From NCBI RefSeq assembly GCF_000212415.1, contig NC_015500.1, forward strand, positions 310,001-374,000: 64,000 nucleotides of DNA, given 5' to 3'. The notes beneath the pieces are model-generated. The model worked only from the letters and a program-made list of their open reading frames with translations, ran no database searches and was not told the origin of the DNA. The position numbers were made by a program, and so were the translations under genes. This stretch comes from Treponema brennaborense DSM 12168. GTDB taxonomy: Bacteria > Spirochaetota > Spirochaetia > Treponematales > Treponemataceae. How positions within the stretch are numbered: the first letter of the stretch is position 1; each line of letters opens with the position of its first letter. Below, piece after piece: positions 10,675-20,239 of this stretch.

Positions 10675-12393
10675 ATGAAGCCGTTCAAGATTATTACATT
10701 TATTTTTTTTATATTTTCGGTGCCCGCTCTTTTTTCTCAGGAAGCTTTAAAATCAGCAGAAGAAGAGTATTATGATTTTCTTTCATTGCAGGGCATGACG
10801 AGCCGTCCCTCGCTGAATTACCGGACTTTGAGTGACTCCGAATGGACTGTTGATGCCGGAGCGGAGCACGTGTGGTTTTCCAATAATTTGGGTACGAAAC
10901 ATATTCTTTTTGCGCCGGAAACGGCGAGCGGCAATGCGTTTTTGAGCGGAGTGAATCAGAATATAGCGTTTAAACTGTTCGGTCCCGAATGGTTCAACAG
11001 TTTTAATACGGCTGCCCCTTACGGTCAAAACGACGGCGCGTTATGGCAGGGTAGAGGGTACAATACGAGTTTGACCGCAGGCATACGATTTGAAGCATAC
11101 GGATTGGCGGTAACTTTTAAACCGCAGCTCAGTTTTAGCCAGAATATGGCGTTTGATTATATAAAACCAAACTATAAAACAGTGGATTCAATCGGGGTTG
11201 CGACGATTTATAACGGAAAAGCTTCTGAGTATGGATATTACGGAGTTCCGTCTATAGATGCTCCCCAGCGATTCGGCGATAATGCATTTTTTACGTTTGA
11301 TTGGGGTGACAGTGAAATCCGGTATACATGGAAATCTCTGACGGTCGGTTTTGGTACACAGACAATATGGTTAGGACCTGCCCAGCTGAATCCAATAATA
11401 CATTCAAATAACGCCGCTTCATACCCGAAAATTGATATCGGGTTTCGCCGGACGCAAATCTGTCTCCCGTGGCTTGGCTGGTATATCGGTGATATGGAAG
11501 CCCGCGGATGGTGGGGAAAACTTACAGAGTCAGACTATTTTGATACTGATGAAAGTAATAACAATAACTTAATGGCAGGTCTTTCTGTTGCATACGCGCC
11601 GTCTTTCCTGCCGGGATTGACAATTGGATTTAATAGAACAATGCTCAGTAAGTGGAGTGATATTACCGCATATACTCTTTTTCGTATTTATACGCCTTTT
11701 ATTCAAGGTGGAAGTGATGCAAGTGATCAACGTTTTTCATTCACATTTGATTATGTAATTCCAAAAGCAGGATTTGAAGTATATCTTGAATGGGCTAGAA
11801 ATGATTTTAGCCCAAATTTTGATTATATCTTAAGATATCCGTTTCATACACAAGGATGGACATTCGGAGCCCAAAAAGCACTAAGTATATCAGCTAATTT
11901 TAAGTTAAAACTTTTGCTAGAACTCACGTATCTTGAATGTTCTGCTGATTATGATAGACTGATTAATTGGTATTCAACTTTCTATGCTCACCATCTTATC
12001 ACTCAAGGTTATACTAATGGCGGGCAGTGGTTGGGGGCAGGTATTGGTACGGGCGGAAACAGTCAGTATTTTGGTATACAATTATATCATAAAAAAGGAG
12101 ACATTACTTTATTTGCTCAAAGACGGAATCCTGACTTAGATTATACAATGTATATTGATGCAAAAAAATATGCAGAAGAATGTGCTAATGGTAACTATGT
12201 TGCAGAAAGTAACATACGTATGATGTTGAGTTTTGGTCTCAAAGGAAATTTTTACATTCAGAAAAATCTTCGTATATCCGGTGCCTATATTTTTACGGAT
12301 GAAAGGAATCCATTGAATAAATCTAACGATGATCATTCTTCAAAACATCGTTATAATAATACTTTTTCAGTAAGTTTAAAGTATAATTTATAA
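10675..12393 (+). CDS. outer-membrane beta-barrel, capsule-assembly Wzi-like
   Basis: A 572-residue exported protein. Upstream in-frame codons exist, but the ATG at 10675 gives a clean signal peptide (MKPFKIITF then a Phe/Ile-rich core ending FSQ), and the promoter lies immediately upstream. The mature part alternates hydrophobic and polar residues and is rich in Tyr, Trp, Gly and Asn, as in a beta-barrel. A central block with GPAQLNPIIHSNNA and FRRTQI is reminiscent of the Wzi family, which anchors capsular polysaccharide at the cell surface. It starts the plus-strand glycan locus. Base composition changes within the gene, from about 47% GC near 11,050 to about 30% near 12,150, as if its 3' part came with the low-GC block downstream. 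Confidence 0.65.
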   Translation: MKPFKIITFIFFIFSVPALFSQEALKSAEEEYYDFLSLQGMTSRPSLNYRTLSDSEWTVDAGAEHVWFSNNLGTKHILFAPETASGNAFLSGVNQNIAFKLFGPEWFNSFNTAAPYGQNDGALWQGRGYNTSLTAGIRFEAYGLAVTFKPQLSFSQNMAFDYIKPNYKTVDSIGVATIYNGKASEYGYYGVPSIDAPQRFGDNAFFTFDWGDSEIRYTWKSLTVGFGTQTIWLGPAQLNPIIHSNNAASYPKIDIGFRRTQICLPWLGWYIGDMEARGWWGKLTESDYFDTDESNNNNLMAGLSVAYAPSFLPGLTIGFNRTMLSKWSDITAYTLFRIYTPFIQGGSDASDQRFSFTFDYVIPKAGFEVYLEWARNDFSPNFDYILRYPFHTQGWTFGAQKALSISANFKLKLLLELTYLECSADYDRLINWYSTFYAHHLITQGYTNGGQWLGAGIGTGGNSQYFGIQLYHKKGDITLFAQRRNPDLDYTMYIDAKKYAEECANGNYVAESNIRMMLSFGLKGNFYIQKNLRISGAYIFTDERNPLNKSNDDHSSKHRYNNTFSVSLKYNL

Positions 12394-12458
12394 TGATTTT
12401 AGACTGCATGAAAAAGTAATAAAGATTGGTATAAATGAACTAGGTTGAGGTGCCCGTT

Positions 12459-14492
12459 ATGGATATGAAAAAAACACTTAAAACCATGATAAAAGTATTG
12501 GTAAAAGATACTTTTATTTATAAGAGATTTATTCAAAAAAAAGAGGCATATAATAAATATTTTTGTGGTGCTTATTCCAGACTAGAGGTAATTGAACAAA
12601 CAAAGAAAAGATTTTGCTATAATAATAAAAATAAAACAAAGCAATATAAAATTTTACTAAGAAAAATATATATCCAAATCAATCCTGGAAAAAGATTCCA
12701 ACATTGGATTGATACTGGATATTATTTTTGTAATTTTTATACTTTACCAGATGCTTTGCCTCCTAATTATGAACTAATCATCAACTCTTCACTATATGAA
12801 ATAATAAAAGAGAACAAAGGTAAAAAGAATTTAGTTGAACTAAATAATTACAATCTTCTTGTCGCAATTACAAGATATATTCAAAGGATTATAAAACTAA
12901 TAAATAAAAAGAATAAAAAATTACTGGATGAAAATCTAGAAAAAACAAAAATATATTTTGAAAATATGCTATCAACCCCTGCTAAAACCTTAGAAGAAGG
13001 GCTGCAACGTATTTTATTTTGGTCTTCATTATTTTGGCAAACAGGATTTAAGTTAATTGGACTTGGAAGATTGGATAAACTTCTTGCTAATCTTGATTCC
13101 CCTAGCAATAATGAAGAACTTATTTCTTTGGTTGTTGATTTTTATAATGAACTTCATAATTATTATGCAATAAAAAGCAATGTACTTATGGGTGATACTG
13201 GTCAGGTTATAATTTTAGGTGGAACAGAAATTGACGGGTCATATTATTGTAATAAATTAACCTATATATTTATCGATAGTTTAATAAAAATAAGATCCCC
13301 TGATCCGAAACTCCTTCTGCGATGTGCTTCTAATATGCCAGACGCGCTTCTTGAAAAAGCGTTGTTCTGTAATAGTCTAGGTATTGGATGTCCTTTATTA
13401 TCAAACGATGACATAGTCATTCCTTCATTAGAAAAATTTGGATATACTCATGGAGATGCATGTAATTATGCTACATCGGCTTGTTGGGAACCTCTAAATT
13501 ATGGGAAAGGTTTAGGTCGTGGTAATTTGGGCGATATTAATTATGCCCAAGTTTTAGTAGATACATATGAAGATAATAATTTTGTTATTTCAAGAAAATT
13601 TAGTGAATTAGAGAATTTATATATTGAAAAATTAAAGGAACATGTTTTAAATAAAATAGCAGTTCTCAACGGAATAAAATGGGAAAAAGCACCTCTTCTG
13701 AGTTTGTTTACAGAAGGTTGTAGACTATCAGGAAAAGATATAAGTGAAGGAGGGGCCATTAATAACGATTACGGCATATCTACAGTAGGTTTGGCTAATG
13801 CGATAAATTCTCTTTTATCTATTAATGATGTTGTATTTGTAAAAAAAGTTTTTACAATGCAAGAGCTGAAGGACAGTGTTGAACATGATTATCAGGATAA
13901 TCTAAAATTAAAAACCATTCTTTCAGAAAATGATTATTTTGGGCATGATGATAAAATAGTCCTTGATTTAGTAAATACCTTAACGACAGTTGTCTCAGAT
14001 TTATGCAGTTCTTATAAAAATCCATTTGGAGGAAATTTAAAATTTGGATTTAGTTCTCCAAATTATATAAATTGTGGATTAAAAACACTAGCTACATTAG
14101 ATGGTAGAAATGCGTATGCTCCATTGGCCGTACATCTTTCTGCCAGATTGGGAACTGCATATACAGAACTTCTTTCATTTGCTTCTCAGTTACAATATCA
14201 AGAAAACAGAGCAAATGGTAATGTTGTTGATTTATTTATTAGTCCAAATATCATTCATAGCAGTTTTGATAAATTTATGCAACTTATCAAAACTGCTATA
14301 GAAATAGGTTTCTTTCAAATTCAAATGAATGTTGTTAGTTCAAAAACTCTTATTGAAGCAAAAAATGATCCATCGTTATATCCGGATCTAATTGTTCGAG
14401 TCTGGGGTTTTAGTGCCTATTTTAATGATTTGCCAGAAGATTATAAAGAATTGTTAATTCAAAGAGCTTTAGAATCGGAAATGTCTGCATGA
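12459..14492 (+). CDS. glycyl radical enzyme, dehydratase/lyase-like, substrate unknown
   Basis: A 677-residue member of the pyruvate formate-lyase superfamily. The radical loop RVWGFSAYF near the C-terminus (Gly650, 27 residues from the end) and the active-site Cys loop SACWEPLN (Cys342, Glu344) are both present. Cys-x-Glu is the pattern of members that carry out 1,2-eliminations, such as choline lyase and diol dehydratases, and not of formate lyases. The protein is about 100 residues shorter than typical members. It overlaps its activase by four bases (ATGA). ATG 12459 has GAGG eight bases upstream; an alternative GTG lies three codons earlier. The DNA is very AT-rich. A member inside a polysaccharide locus is unusual; a role in making a glycan or phosphonate building block is inference from position only. 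Confidence 0.85.
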   Translation: MDMKKTLKTMIKVLVKDTFIYKRFIQKKEAYNKYFCGAYSRLEVIEQTKKRFCYNNKNKTKQYKILLRKIYIQINPGKRFQHWIDTGYYFCNFYTLPDALPPNYELIINSSLYEIIKENKGKKNLVELNNYNLLVAITRYIQRIIKLINKKNKKLLDENLEKTKIYFENMLSTPAKTLEEGLQRILFWSSLFWQTGFKLIGLGRLDKLLANLDSPSNNEELISLVVDFYNELHNYYAIKSNVLMGDTGQVIILGGTEIDGSYYCNKLTYIFIDSLIKIRSPDPKLLLRCASNMPDALLEKALFCNSLGIGCPLLSNDDIVIPSLEKFGYTHGDACNYATSACWEPLNYGKGLGRGNLGDINYAQVLVDTYEDNNFVISRKFSELENLYIEKLKEHVLNKIAVLNGIKWEKAPLLSLFTEGCRLSGKDISEGGAINNDYGISTVGLANAINSLLSINDVVFVKKVFTMQELKDSVEHDYQDNLKLKTILSENDYFGHDDKIVLDLVNTLTTVVSDLCSSYKNPFGGNLKFGFSSPNYINCGLKTLATLDGRNAYAPLAVHLSARLGTAYTELLSFASQLQYQENRANGNVVDLFISPNIIHSSFDKFMQLIKTAIEIGFFQIQMNVVSSKTLIEAKNDPSLYPDLIVRVWGFSAYFNDLPEDYKELLIQRALESEMSA

Positions 14493-15265
14493 AAAATCTT
14501 TCAGAATCAATTATTATATCAAACATACAAAGATTTTGTATTCATGATGGTCCCGGAATACGAACTACGGTTTTCTTAAAAGGTTGTAATATTCATTGTC
14601 CATGGTGTGCTAATCCTGAAAATATTGCATTTACTCCTCAATATTATAGTAGTGATAATATACAGGGTCTCTTTGGAAAATATATTTCCGCAAATGATTT
14701 ATATATGGAAATTTTAAAAGACAAACCGTTTTACAAAACAGAAGGTGGTGTTACTTTTTCTGGAGGAGAACCTCTCCTCCAGATGGAAAAACTTGTTCCT
14801 CTCATGGAAAAATGTAAAAGTAGTGAGATTAAATTATGTGCAGAAACCTCTTTGTTTGTTTCCACACATCAAATTGATATTGCTCTCTCGTATCTTGATA
14901 CGATTATAATCGATATAAAAATTTTAGATTCTAGTGATTGCCTTTCAATTTTAGGAGGGCACGTTGATTGTTATTATAATAATGTAAATAGAATTATGAT
15001 GTCTTCTATTCCGGTTATTTTTAGAATCCCATTAATAAATCCATATATAACGAATGAGAAAAATATCAAAGCAATCATATCTTTTCTAAAAAACAAAAGA
15101 TATGATAAAGTTGAATTAATAAAAGGGCATAATCTTGCTACAAAAAAGTATGTATTGCTTAGGAAAGAAATGTATAGAGTTCCAGATTTATCAGAGGAAC
15201 AGCTTCTTTTTATAAAAGAAAAATTTATTCAAAATGATATTAATGCAGAAATATGTAAAATGTAG
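14489..15265 (+). CDS. radical-SAM glycyl radical enzyme activase
   Basis: Installs the glycyl radical on the enzyme encoded just upstream, with which it is translationally coupled. The 258-residue product starts with the activase signature QRFCIHDGPGIRTTVFLKGC and the radical-SAM cluster motif at Cys33-x3-Cys37-x2-Cys40 (CNIHCPWC), then the SAM-binding SGGEP. Most activases of dehydratase-type partners carry an extra ferredoxin-like insertion with two further iron-sulfur clusters; no such cysteine groups are present here, so the architecture is the minimal one of pyruvate formate-lyase activase. Confidence 0.92.
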   Translation: MKNLSESIIISNIQRFCIHDGPGIRTTVFLKGCNIHCPWCANPENIAFTPQYYSSDNIQGLFGKYISANDLYMEILKDKPFYKTEGGVTFSGGEPLLQMEKLVPLMEKCKSSEIKLCAETSLFVSTHQIDIALSYLDTIIIDIKILDSSDCLSILGGHVDCYYNNVNRIMMSSIPVIFRIPLINPYITNEKNIKAIISFLKNKRYDKVELIKGHNLATKKYVLLRKEMYRVPDLSEEQLLFIKEKFIQNDINAEICKM

Positions 15266-15275
15266 GTAAGAGGAA

Positions 15276-16739
15276 ATGGTAAACAAAAGTTTAAAAAGAA
15301 ATTATATATATAATTTATTCCAACAGATATTAACCCTTATAACTCCTCTAATTACTGCTCCATACATTGCAAGGGTAATTGGGGCAGAGGGAATTGGAGC
15401 TTTTAGTTATACTTCATCAATTGTTTCATATTTTACCTTATTTGCTTCTTTAGGTATCTATGCTTATGCAAGTAGAGAGATATCTTATAATCAAGATAAT
15501 CGTAAACAAAGATCTGTTATTTTTTGGAATGTAAAAATTCTGAGTTTAATTACGACTTGTTTATGTCTTGTTTTTTATCTAATATTTATTTATTTCAGTG
15601 ATCAAAAATATAGAATAATATATTTTATTCAGATTTTTTCTCTTATTTCTATAATTGCAGATACAACATTCCTATTTTCTGGTATGGAAGAGTTTGGAAT
15701 AACAGTTATGAGGAATATTATTTGTCGTATATTAAATGTTCTTTTAATTTTTATTTTTGTACATCAAAAAGAAGACCTATATACATATATTTTTCTGCTT
15801 TCTTTAACAACTTTTATTTGTAATATATCGCTATGGAGTTTCGTTCCTAAATTTATTGATAAGCCAAAATTCAAAGAAATTCATCCGTTTACAAGTTTTA
15901 ATATAATTTTTTCACTATTTTTCCCTACAATAGCTATAAGTATTTATACAGTACTAGATAAAACAATGCTTGGTATATTAACATCTGGAACATTAGAAAA
16001 TGGATATTATGAACAGGCTCTAAAACTTTCTAAAGTGGTTTTAGTTCTTGTAACATCTTTGGGAACTGTTATGGTTCCTCGAATTGGTTATCATTTTGAA
16101 AGAAAAGAAATATCACAGATACAAGAATTTATGTATAGAAGTTACCGTTTTGTATGGTTTTTAGGAATACCACTCTGTTTAGGTTTAATAGGAGTTTCTC
16201 CAAATTTTATTCCATGGTTTTATGGAGATGAGTTTAATAAGGTTATCCCCTTGCTTTCTATTTTAAGTTTTCTGATACTTGCCATTGGTATTAATAACGT
16301 GACAGGTGTTCAATATCTAATTCCAACTAAACGACAGAATGTTTTTACAATAACAGTAATTATTGGTGCGATGATAAATTTTATTGGAAATTTGATTCTT
16401 ATTCCAAAATTTAAATCGATAGGAGCTGCAATTTCCTCTGTTGTTGCAGAAACTATTATAGCAACTATTCAAATTATAATTGTAAGAAAAGAATTAAAAC
16501 CTCAAAAAATTCTGTCTAGCTCTTTTAACTATATTTGTGCAGGTATTATTATGTATGTAATTCTTTTAATGGAAAATCATTTTATGCGTTCTTCAGTTAT
16601 TAATACTCTGATCATGATAGCTAGTGGTACTATCATTTATTTTATGATACTCTTTATGAGAAAAGATACTTTTTTCATATCGACAATTTTATCTTTTAAA
16701 GAAAAAATCCTAAAGAAGGTAACAAAGAAGCGGCTATAA
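15276..16739 (+). CDS. Wzx-type polysaccharide flippase
   Basis: A 487-residue integral membrane protein with about 12-14 hydrophobic helices and the N-terminal motif of the oligosaccharide-flippase (MOP) superfamily: NYIYNLFQQILTLITPLIT, then PYIARVIGAEGIGAFSY. Such proteins move undecaprenyl-diphosphate-linked repeat units across the inner membrane. A basic C-terminal tail ends in KKVTKKRL. The start at 15276 has GAGG only two bases upstream, which is tight, but the N-terminus matches the family. Extremely AT-rich (10 G+C in 60 bases at line 15601), consistent with transfer. Confidence 0.92.
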   Translation: MVNKSLKRNYIYNLFQQILTLITPLITAPYIARVIGAEGIGAFSYTSSIVSYFTLFASLGIYAYASREISYNQDNRKQRSVIFWNVKILSLITTCLCLVFYLIFIYFSDQKYRIIYFIQIFSLISIIADTTFLFSGMEEFGITVMRNIICRILNVLLIFIFVHQKEDLYTYIFLLSLTTFICNISLWSFVPKFIDKPKFKEIHPFTSFNIIFSLFFPTIAISIYTVLDKTMLGILTSGTLENGYYEQALKLSKVVLVLVTSLGTVMVPRIGYHFERKEISQIQEFMYRSYRFVWFLGIPLCLGLIGVSPNFIPWFYGDEFNKVIPLLSILSFLILAIGINNVTGVQYLIPTKRQNVFTITVIIGAMINFIGNLILIPKFKSIGAAISSVVAETIIATIQIIIVRKELKPQKILSSSFNYICAGIIMYVILLMENHFMRSSVINTLIMIASGTIIYFMILFMRKDTFFISTILSFKEKILKKVTKKRL

Positions 16740-17313
16740 CTACCTCCTAATGCATGTTGGTCCTTATGATAATATATCTTTATTTCAGGTAAATAAAATA
16801 GGAAAAGAAAGGTTCTATTAATGTTAAAATATTTCAAGTTGAAGGAAAGCATCAAGGGCATAGAGAAGAAGTTGGTACTGTTGTGCAAAGCGGTTCAGAT
16901 AAATAATCGTCTATTAATGGCATCTGGTAATAAATTGATAGCGATATGGATAATTAAGGCATATGCAAATAATATAAATCGATTTGGAATAAATAAAAAA
17001 TGGAATATTAAAAAGGAGGCGAGGTAGTAATTGCCACAATTTATAAGTTTTATGAAATTGCATAGACGATTTTCTATATGTAAACTGAATTTCATCAATT
17101 TATATTTGGGAATCAGTCAATTTTTTCCCTGTCAAAAAGGGTAACTATATGGGATTGGGTGAAATCTTTCTTTGTAATTTAGCAACTAGTAAATCAAAGG
17201 CTATTATCGTTGCAGATAATGTAGTTGTAGGGCATCTTTCTTTTGGAATACAAAACGATTCTATGAAGGAATTTTTTTTAAGTCATATTGATGATTTTGA
17301 TGTAGGTCGATAG
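16740..17313 (+). other. decayed segment between the flippase and glf
   Basis: 574 bases without a convincing intact gene. Readable pieces are a 22-codon tail HVGPYDNISLFQV...RFY ending at 16819, a 68-codon frame at 16821-17027 with AAAGG upstream, and a 54-codon frame at 17149-17313 (MGLGEIFLCNLATSKSKAII...) that ends directly before glf. None could be assigned. The pieces lie in different frames and look like remains of one or two lost glycan-locus genes. Confidence 0.45.
16821..17027 (+). CDS. possible small protein or gene remnant, unidentified
   Basis: A 68-residue frame with an ATG preceded by AAAGG at eight bases. The product is basic and Lys/Ile/Asn-rich (MLKYFKLKESIKGIEKK...) with no recognised motif. 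A strong AAAAGGAGG just inside its 3' end suggests that another coding start once followed. It may be a fragment of a decayed gene and not functional. Confidence 0.25.
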   Translation: MLKYFKLKESIKGIEKKLVLLCKAVQINNRLLMASGNKLIAIWIIKAYANNINRFGINKKWNIKKEAR

Positions 17314-18426
17314 ATGAAATATAATTATCTTGTTGTCGGTTCTGGTTTATATGGTGCTGTATTTGCTTATAAGTTAAAGCAGATGGGAAAAAGTGTTCTT
17401 GTAATAGATAAACGACCTCATATAGGTGGCAATATCTATTGTGATTCCATTGCTAATATTAATATTCATACATATGGTGCCCATATTTTTCATACTTCGA
17501 ATCAAGAAGTTTGGGAGTTTGTAAATAAATTTGTATCGTTTAATCGCTACACGAACGCTCCCGTTGCAAACTATAAAGGAAAGTTGTTCAATCTACCATT
17601 CAACATGAACACATTTTATCAGATGTGGGGAGTAACCACACCGGAAGAAGCTGTATTGAAAATTGAGCAGCAGAAAAAAGAAAGTGGGATTACAGAACCA
17701 AAAAATCTTGAAGAACAGGCCATAAGCCTTGTAGGGAAAGATATTTATCTCACACTCATTAAAGAATATACGGAAAAGCAATGGGGTAGACGGTGCACAG
17801 AACTTCCGGCGTTTATCATCAGGCGACTTCCCGTACGGTTTACATTTGATAACAACTACTTCAATGATTCATATCAAGGAATTCCTCTTGGTGGCTACAA
17901 TAGATTGATTGAAGGGTTGCTTGACGGAATTGAAGTAAAGACGGCAACGGATTTCTTTGAACGCCGTGACCATTGGGAGTATATTGCTGATAAAATCGTA
18001 TTTACAGGTAAAATAGATGAATTCTATGATTATCAGTTTGGAAAGTTAGAATACAGAACTGTACGGTTTGAGCAAGAAAGACTAGAATGTCAGAATTTCC
18101 AAGGAAATGCTGTCATAAACTATACTTCCCATGAACAACCGTATACTCGTATTATTGAGCATAAACACTTTGAGACTGAAAGCAAAGCTTATGGAATAAA
18201 TACAACTATAATTTCAAAGGAGTATTCTTCTGAATGGAATAAAAATTCAGAACCTTTCTACCCTATTAATGATGAGAAGAATTCTATATTATATCAGAAA
18301 TATAGAATTCTTGCTGATAATGAAAAAAACGTTATTTTTGGAGGAAGATTGGCTGAATATAAGTATTATGATATGGATGATGTTATTGAAAAGGCGATGA
18401 AAGATGTACAAGAGACAAATAGATAA
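17314..18426 (+). CDS. glf: UDP-galactopyranose mutase
   Basis: FAD-dependent enzyme that interconverts UDP-galactopyranose and UDP-galactofuranose, supplying Galf for surface glycans. The 370-residue product has the dinucleotide-binding VVGSGLYGAVFA near the N-terminus, VIDKRPHIGGNIYCD (residues ~30-45), the conserved TYGAHIFHT, and the RLPVRFTFDNNYFNDSYQGIPLGGY block that holds substrate-binding residues. The length is normal for the bacterial enzyme. It overlaps the next gene by 23 bases. The presence of glf predicts a galactofuranosyltransferase among the neighbours, which cannot be singled out. Confidence 0.96.
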   Translation: MKYNYLVVGSGLYGAVFAYKLKQMGKSVLVIDKRPHIGGNIYCDSIANINIHTYGAHIFHTSNQEVWEFVNKFVSFNRYTNAPVANYKGKLFNLPFNMNTFYQMWGVTTPEEAVLKIEQQKKESGITEPKNLEEQAISLVGKDIYLTLIKEYTEKQWGRRCTELPAFIIRRLPVRFTFDNNYFNDSYQGIPLGGYNRLIEGLLDGIEVKTATDFFERRDHWEYIADKIVFTGKIDEFYDYQFGKLEYRTVRFEQERLECQNFQGNAVINYTSHEQPYTRIIEHKHFETESKAYGINTTIISKEYSSEWNKNSEPFYPINDEKNSILYQKYRILADNEKNVIFGGRLAEYKYYDMDDVIEKAMKDVQETNR

Positions 18427-19315
18427 TTCAAAAATAAAAATATTAGTCTGTTGCCATAAACAATGTGAACTTCCGTTGAACACTGACAATATTTTTTTAC
18501 CTATTCATGTTGGGGCTGCAATCAACAGTATCGATTTGAAAATGCAGCGTGATGACCAGGTAAATGGTGTACTGTGCGACAATATAAGTTCAAAAAATAA
18601 AAGTTTCTGTGAGTTGACGGCCATGTATTGGGCTTGGAAAAATATAAAAAAATTATATCCAAGCTTAGAATATATTGGATTGAACCATTATAGAAGGTAT
18701 TTTGCATTTGAAAAATATTATGGACTGCGAGATATATATCCAGAAACAGATGTGTTGAATTATATTATTAATATGAAAAGATTGACTCATTTCCTTGCAG
18801 AAGGATATACAATAATTCCTAAGCGAAAAATTTATCCATATCCTTTACAAATCGATTATTCGGTTTGTCATGTAAGTGAAGACATTAGGACTCTTAGAAA
18901 AGTGATAATTGATTTATATCCTGAATATATAACAAGTTATGATCATGTGTTGTTACATAACAATAAATTGGCTCATTATAATATGCTAATAATGGAATAT
19001 TCTCATTTTGATTCATATTCCGACTGGTTATTTTCCATTCTTTTCGAGGCAGAAAAACGAATTGATATTCATTGTTATAATGATATTCAAATGAGAATTT
19101 TCGGATACATGAGCGAACGGTTATTTTGTGTTTGGTTATACCATAATAAAATAAAAACAAAAGAAGTGCCTGTTTATTGGTTTACAAACATAGGGAAGCA
19201 AGGGCTATTACAGTATATGTTTGATAAACACAGAAATAAAACTGCATTTAGGATTAAATGGGATTATATGAATTCTCCTTTTAGAAAACTTATTAATATT
19301 TTTAAGGTAAAATAG
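18404..19315 (+). CDS. DUF4422-family glycosyltransferase-like protein
   Basis: The 303-residue product begins with a beta strand KIKILVCCHKQ and carries the diagnostic CELTAMYWAWKN and YIGLNHYRRYF motifs of the DUF4422 family, which is found widely in capsule and O-antigen loci and is thought to contain glycosyltransferases. A further conserved part includes PVYWFTN near the C-terminus. The start overlaps the end of glf; AAGG lies nine bases upstream. The sugar and linkage cannot be told. Confidence 0.8.
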   Translation: MYKRQIDNSKIKILVCCHKQCELPLNTDNIFLPIHVGAAINSIDLKMQRDDQVNGVLCDNISSKNKSFCELTAMYWAWKNIKKLYPSLEYIGLNHYRRYFAFEKYYGLRDIYPETDVLNYIINMKRLTHFLAEGYTIIPKRKIYPYPLQIDYSVCHVSEDIRTLRKVIIDLYPEYITSYDHVLLHNNKLAHYNMLIMEYSHFDSYSDWLFSILFEAEKRIDIHCYNDIQMRIFGYMSERLFCVWLYHNKIKTKEVPVYWFTNIGKQGLLQYMFDKHRNKTAFRIKWDYMNSPFRKLINIFKVK

Positions 19316-19320
19316 CTATT

Positions 19321-20235
19321 ATGGATGTTTCAATAATTATCGTAAATTATAATACTAAAAATCTTCTCAGAAACTGTCTGGAATCGATTTTTGAATATAC
19401 GCAAGGCATTTCTTTTGAAGTAATCGTTTCCGATAACGGTTCCTCCGACGGTTCTGTAGAAATGGTAAAGTCAGATTTTCCGCAAATTATATTAATCGAA
19501 AATAACGCAAATCTCGGTTTTGGAACAGCGAACAATAGAGGTCTTGATATTGCGAACGGTAAATATATTTTCTATTTAAATAGTGATACCGTTTTATTGA
19601 ATAACGCCGTTAAAATTTTTTTTGATTACTGGGAAACCTCTGATGAAAAAGAATCGATAGGTGCTCTCGGGTGTAATTTATTGGATGCGAATAAAAATAT
19701 AAATGATTCATATGGAAATTTTTTTGATATAAATAGGACGATAATAGAGTTATTGAAAGCGAATTACGGACTATGGAAGATAGTTTTTTTGCAATTGTTT
19801 GGATATAAATATTGTAATCATGTGAAGAAAAAAATATCAGAGAAAAAGCTTGGTGAAGTTGATTGCATAATAGGAGCAGATCTGTTTTTAGCGAATACTC
19901 CATTGGCTCGTTTTGATGAACATATTTTCTTATACCATGAAGAAATGGATTTGGAATATCGATTGATGAAGTATAATAAAAAACGATTACTTATTGATGG
20001 TCCCTTAATAATTCATTTTGAAGGTCAATCATCTCGTTCTTCGGTAGTGTTTTGTATCGATGAAATAGAAAGCTTTTCTGCAAAATGTAAAAATATATCG
20101 CGGATATATTATTTTAAAAAAAATATTTCTCGTTCTAAAGCCCTTATTGTAAAAATTCTTACTGTTTTTCTTTGGATTAATCCTCTTGTGATCAAGAGCA
20201 CTTATAAAACGTTACCACAATTGATCAGAAGGTGA
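19321..20235 (+). CDS. family 2 glycosyltransferase, rhamnosyltransferase-like
   Basis: A GT-A fold transferase of 304 residues. It shows SIIIVNYNTKNLLRNCLESI at the N-terminus, a nucleotide-binding SDNGSSDGS, NLGFGTANNRGL, and the metal-binding DxD equivalent YLNSDT near residue 90, followed by an acceptor segment with FLYHEEMDLEYRL. This pattern is typical of the GT2 subgroup that includes rhamnosyltransferases. A C-terminal amphipathic region may associate with the membrane. It is the last gene of the strongly AT-rich block; the next gene follows after four bases. Confidence 0.88.
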   Translation: MDVSIIIVNYNTKNLLRNCLESIFEYTQGISFEVIVSDNGSSDGSVEMVKSDFPQIILIENNANLGFGTANNRGLDIANGKYIFYLNSDTVLLNNAVKIFFDYWETSDEKESIGALGCNLLDANKNINDSYGNFFDINRTIIELLKANYGLWKIVFLQLFGYKYCNHVKKKISEKKLGEVDCIIGADLFLANTPLARFDEHIFLYHEEMDLEYRLMKYNKKRLLIDGPLIIHFEGQSSRSSVVFCIDEIESFSAKCKNISRIYYFKKNISRSKALIVKILTVFLWINPLVIKSTYKTLPQLIRR

Positions 20236-20239
20236 CAAA

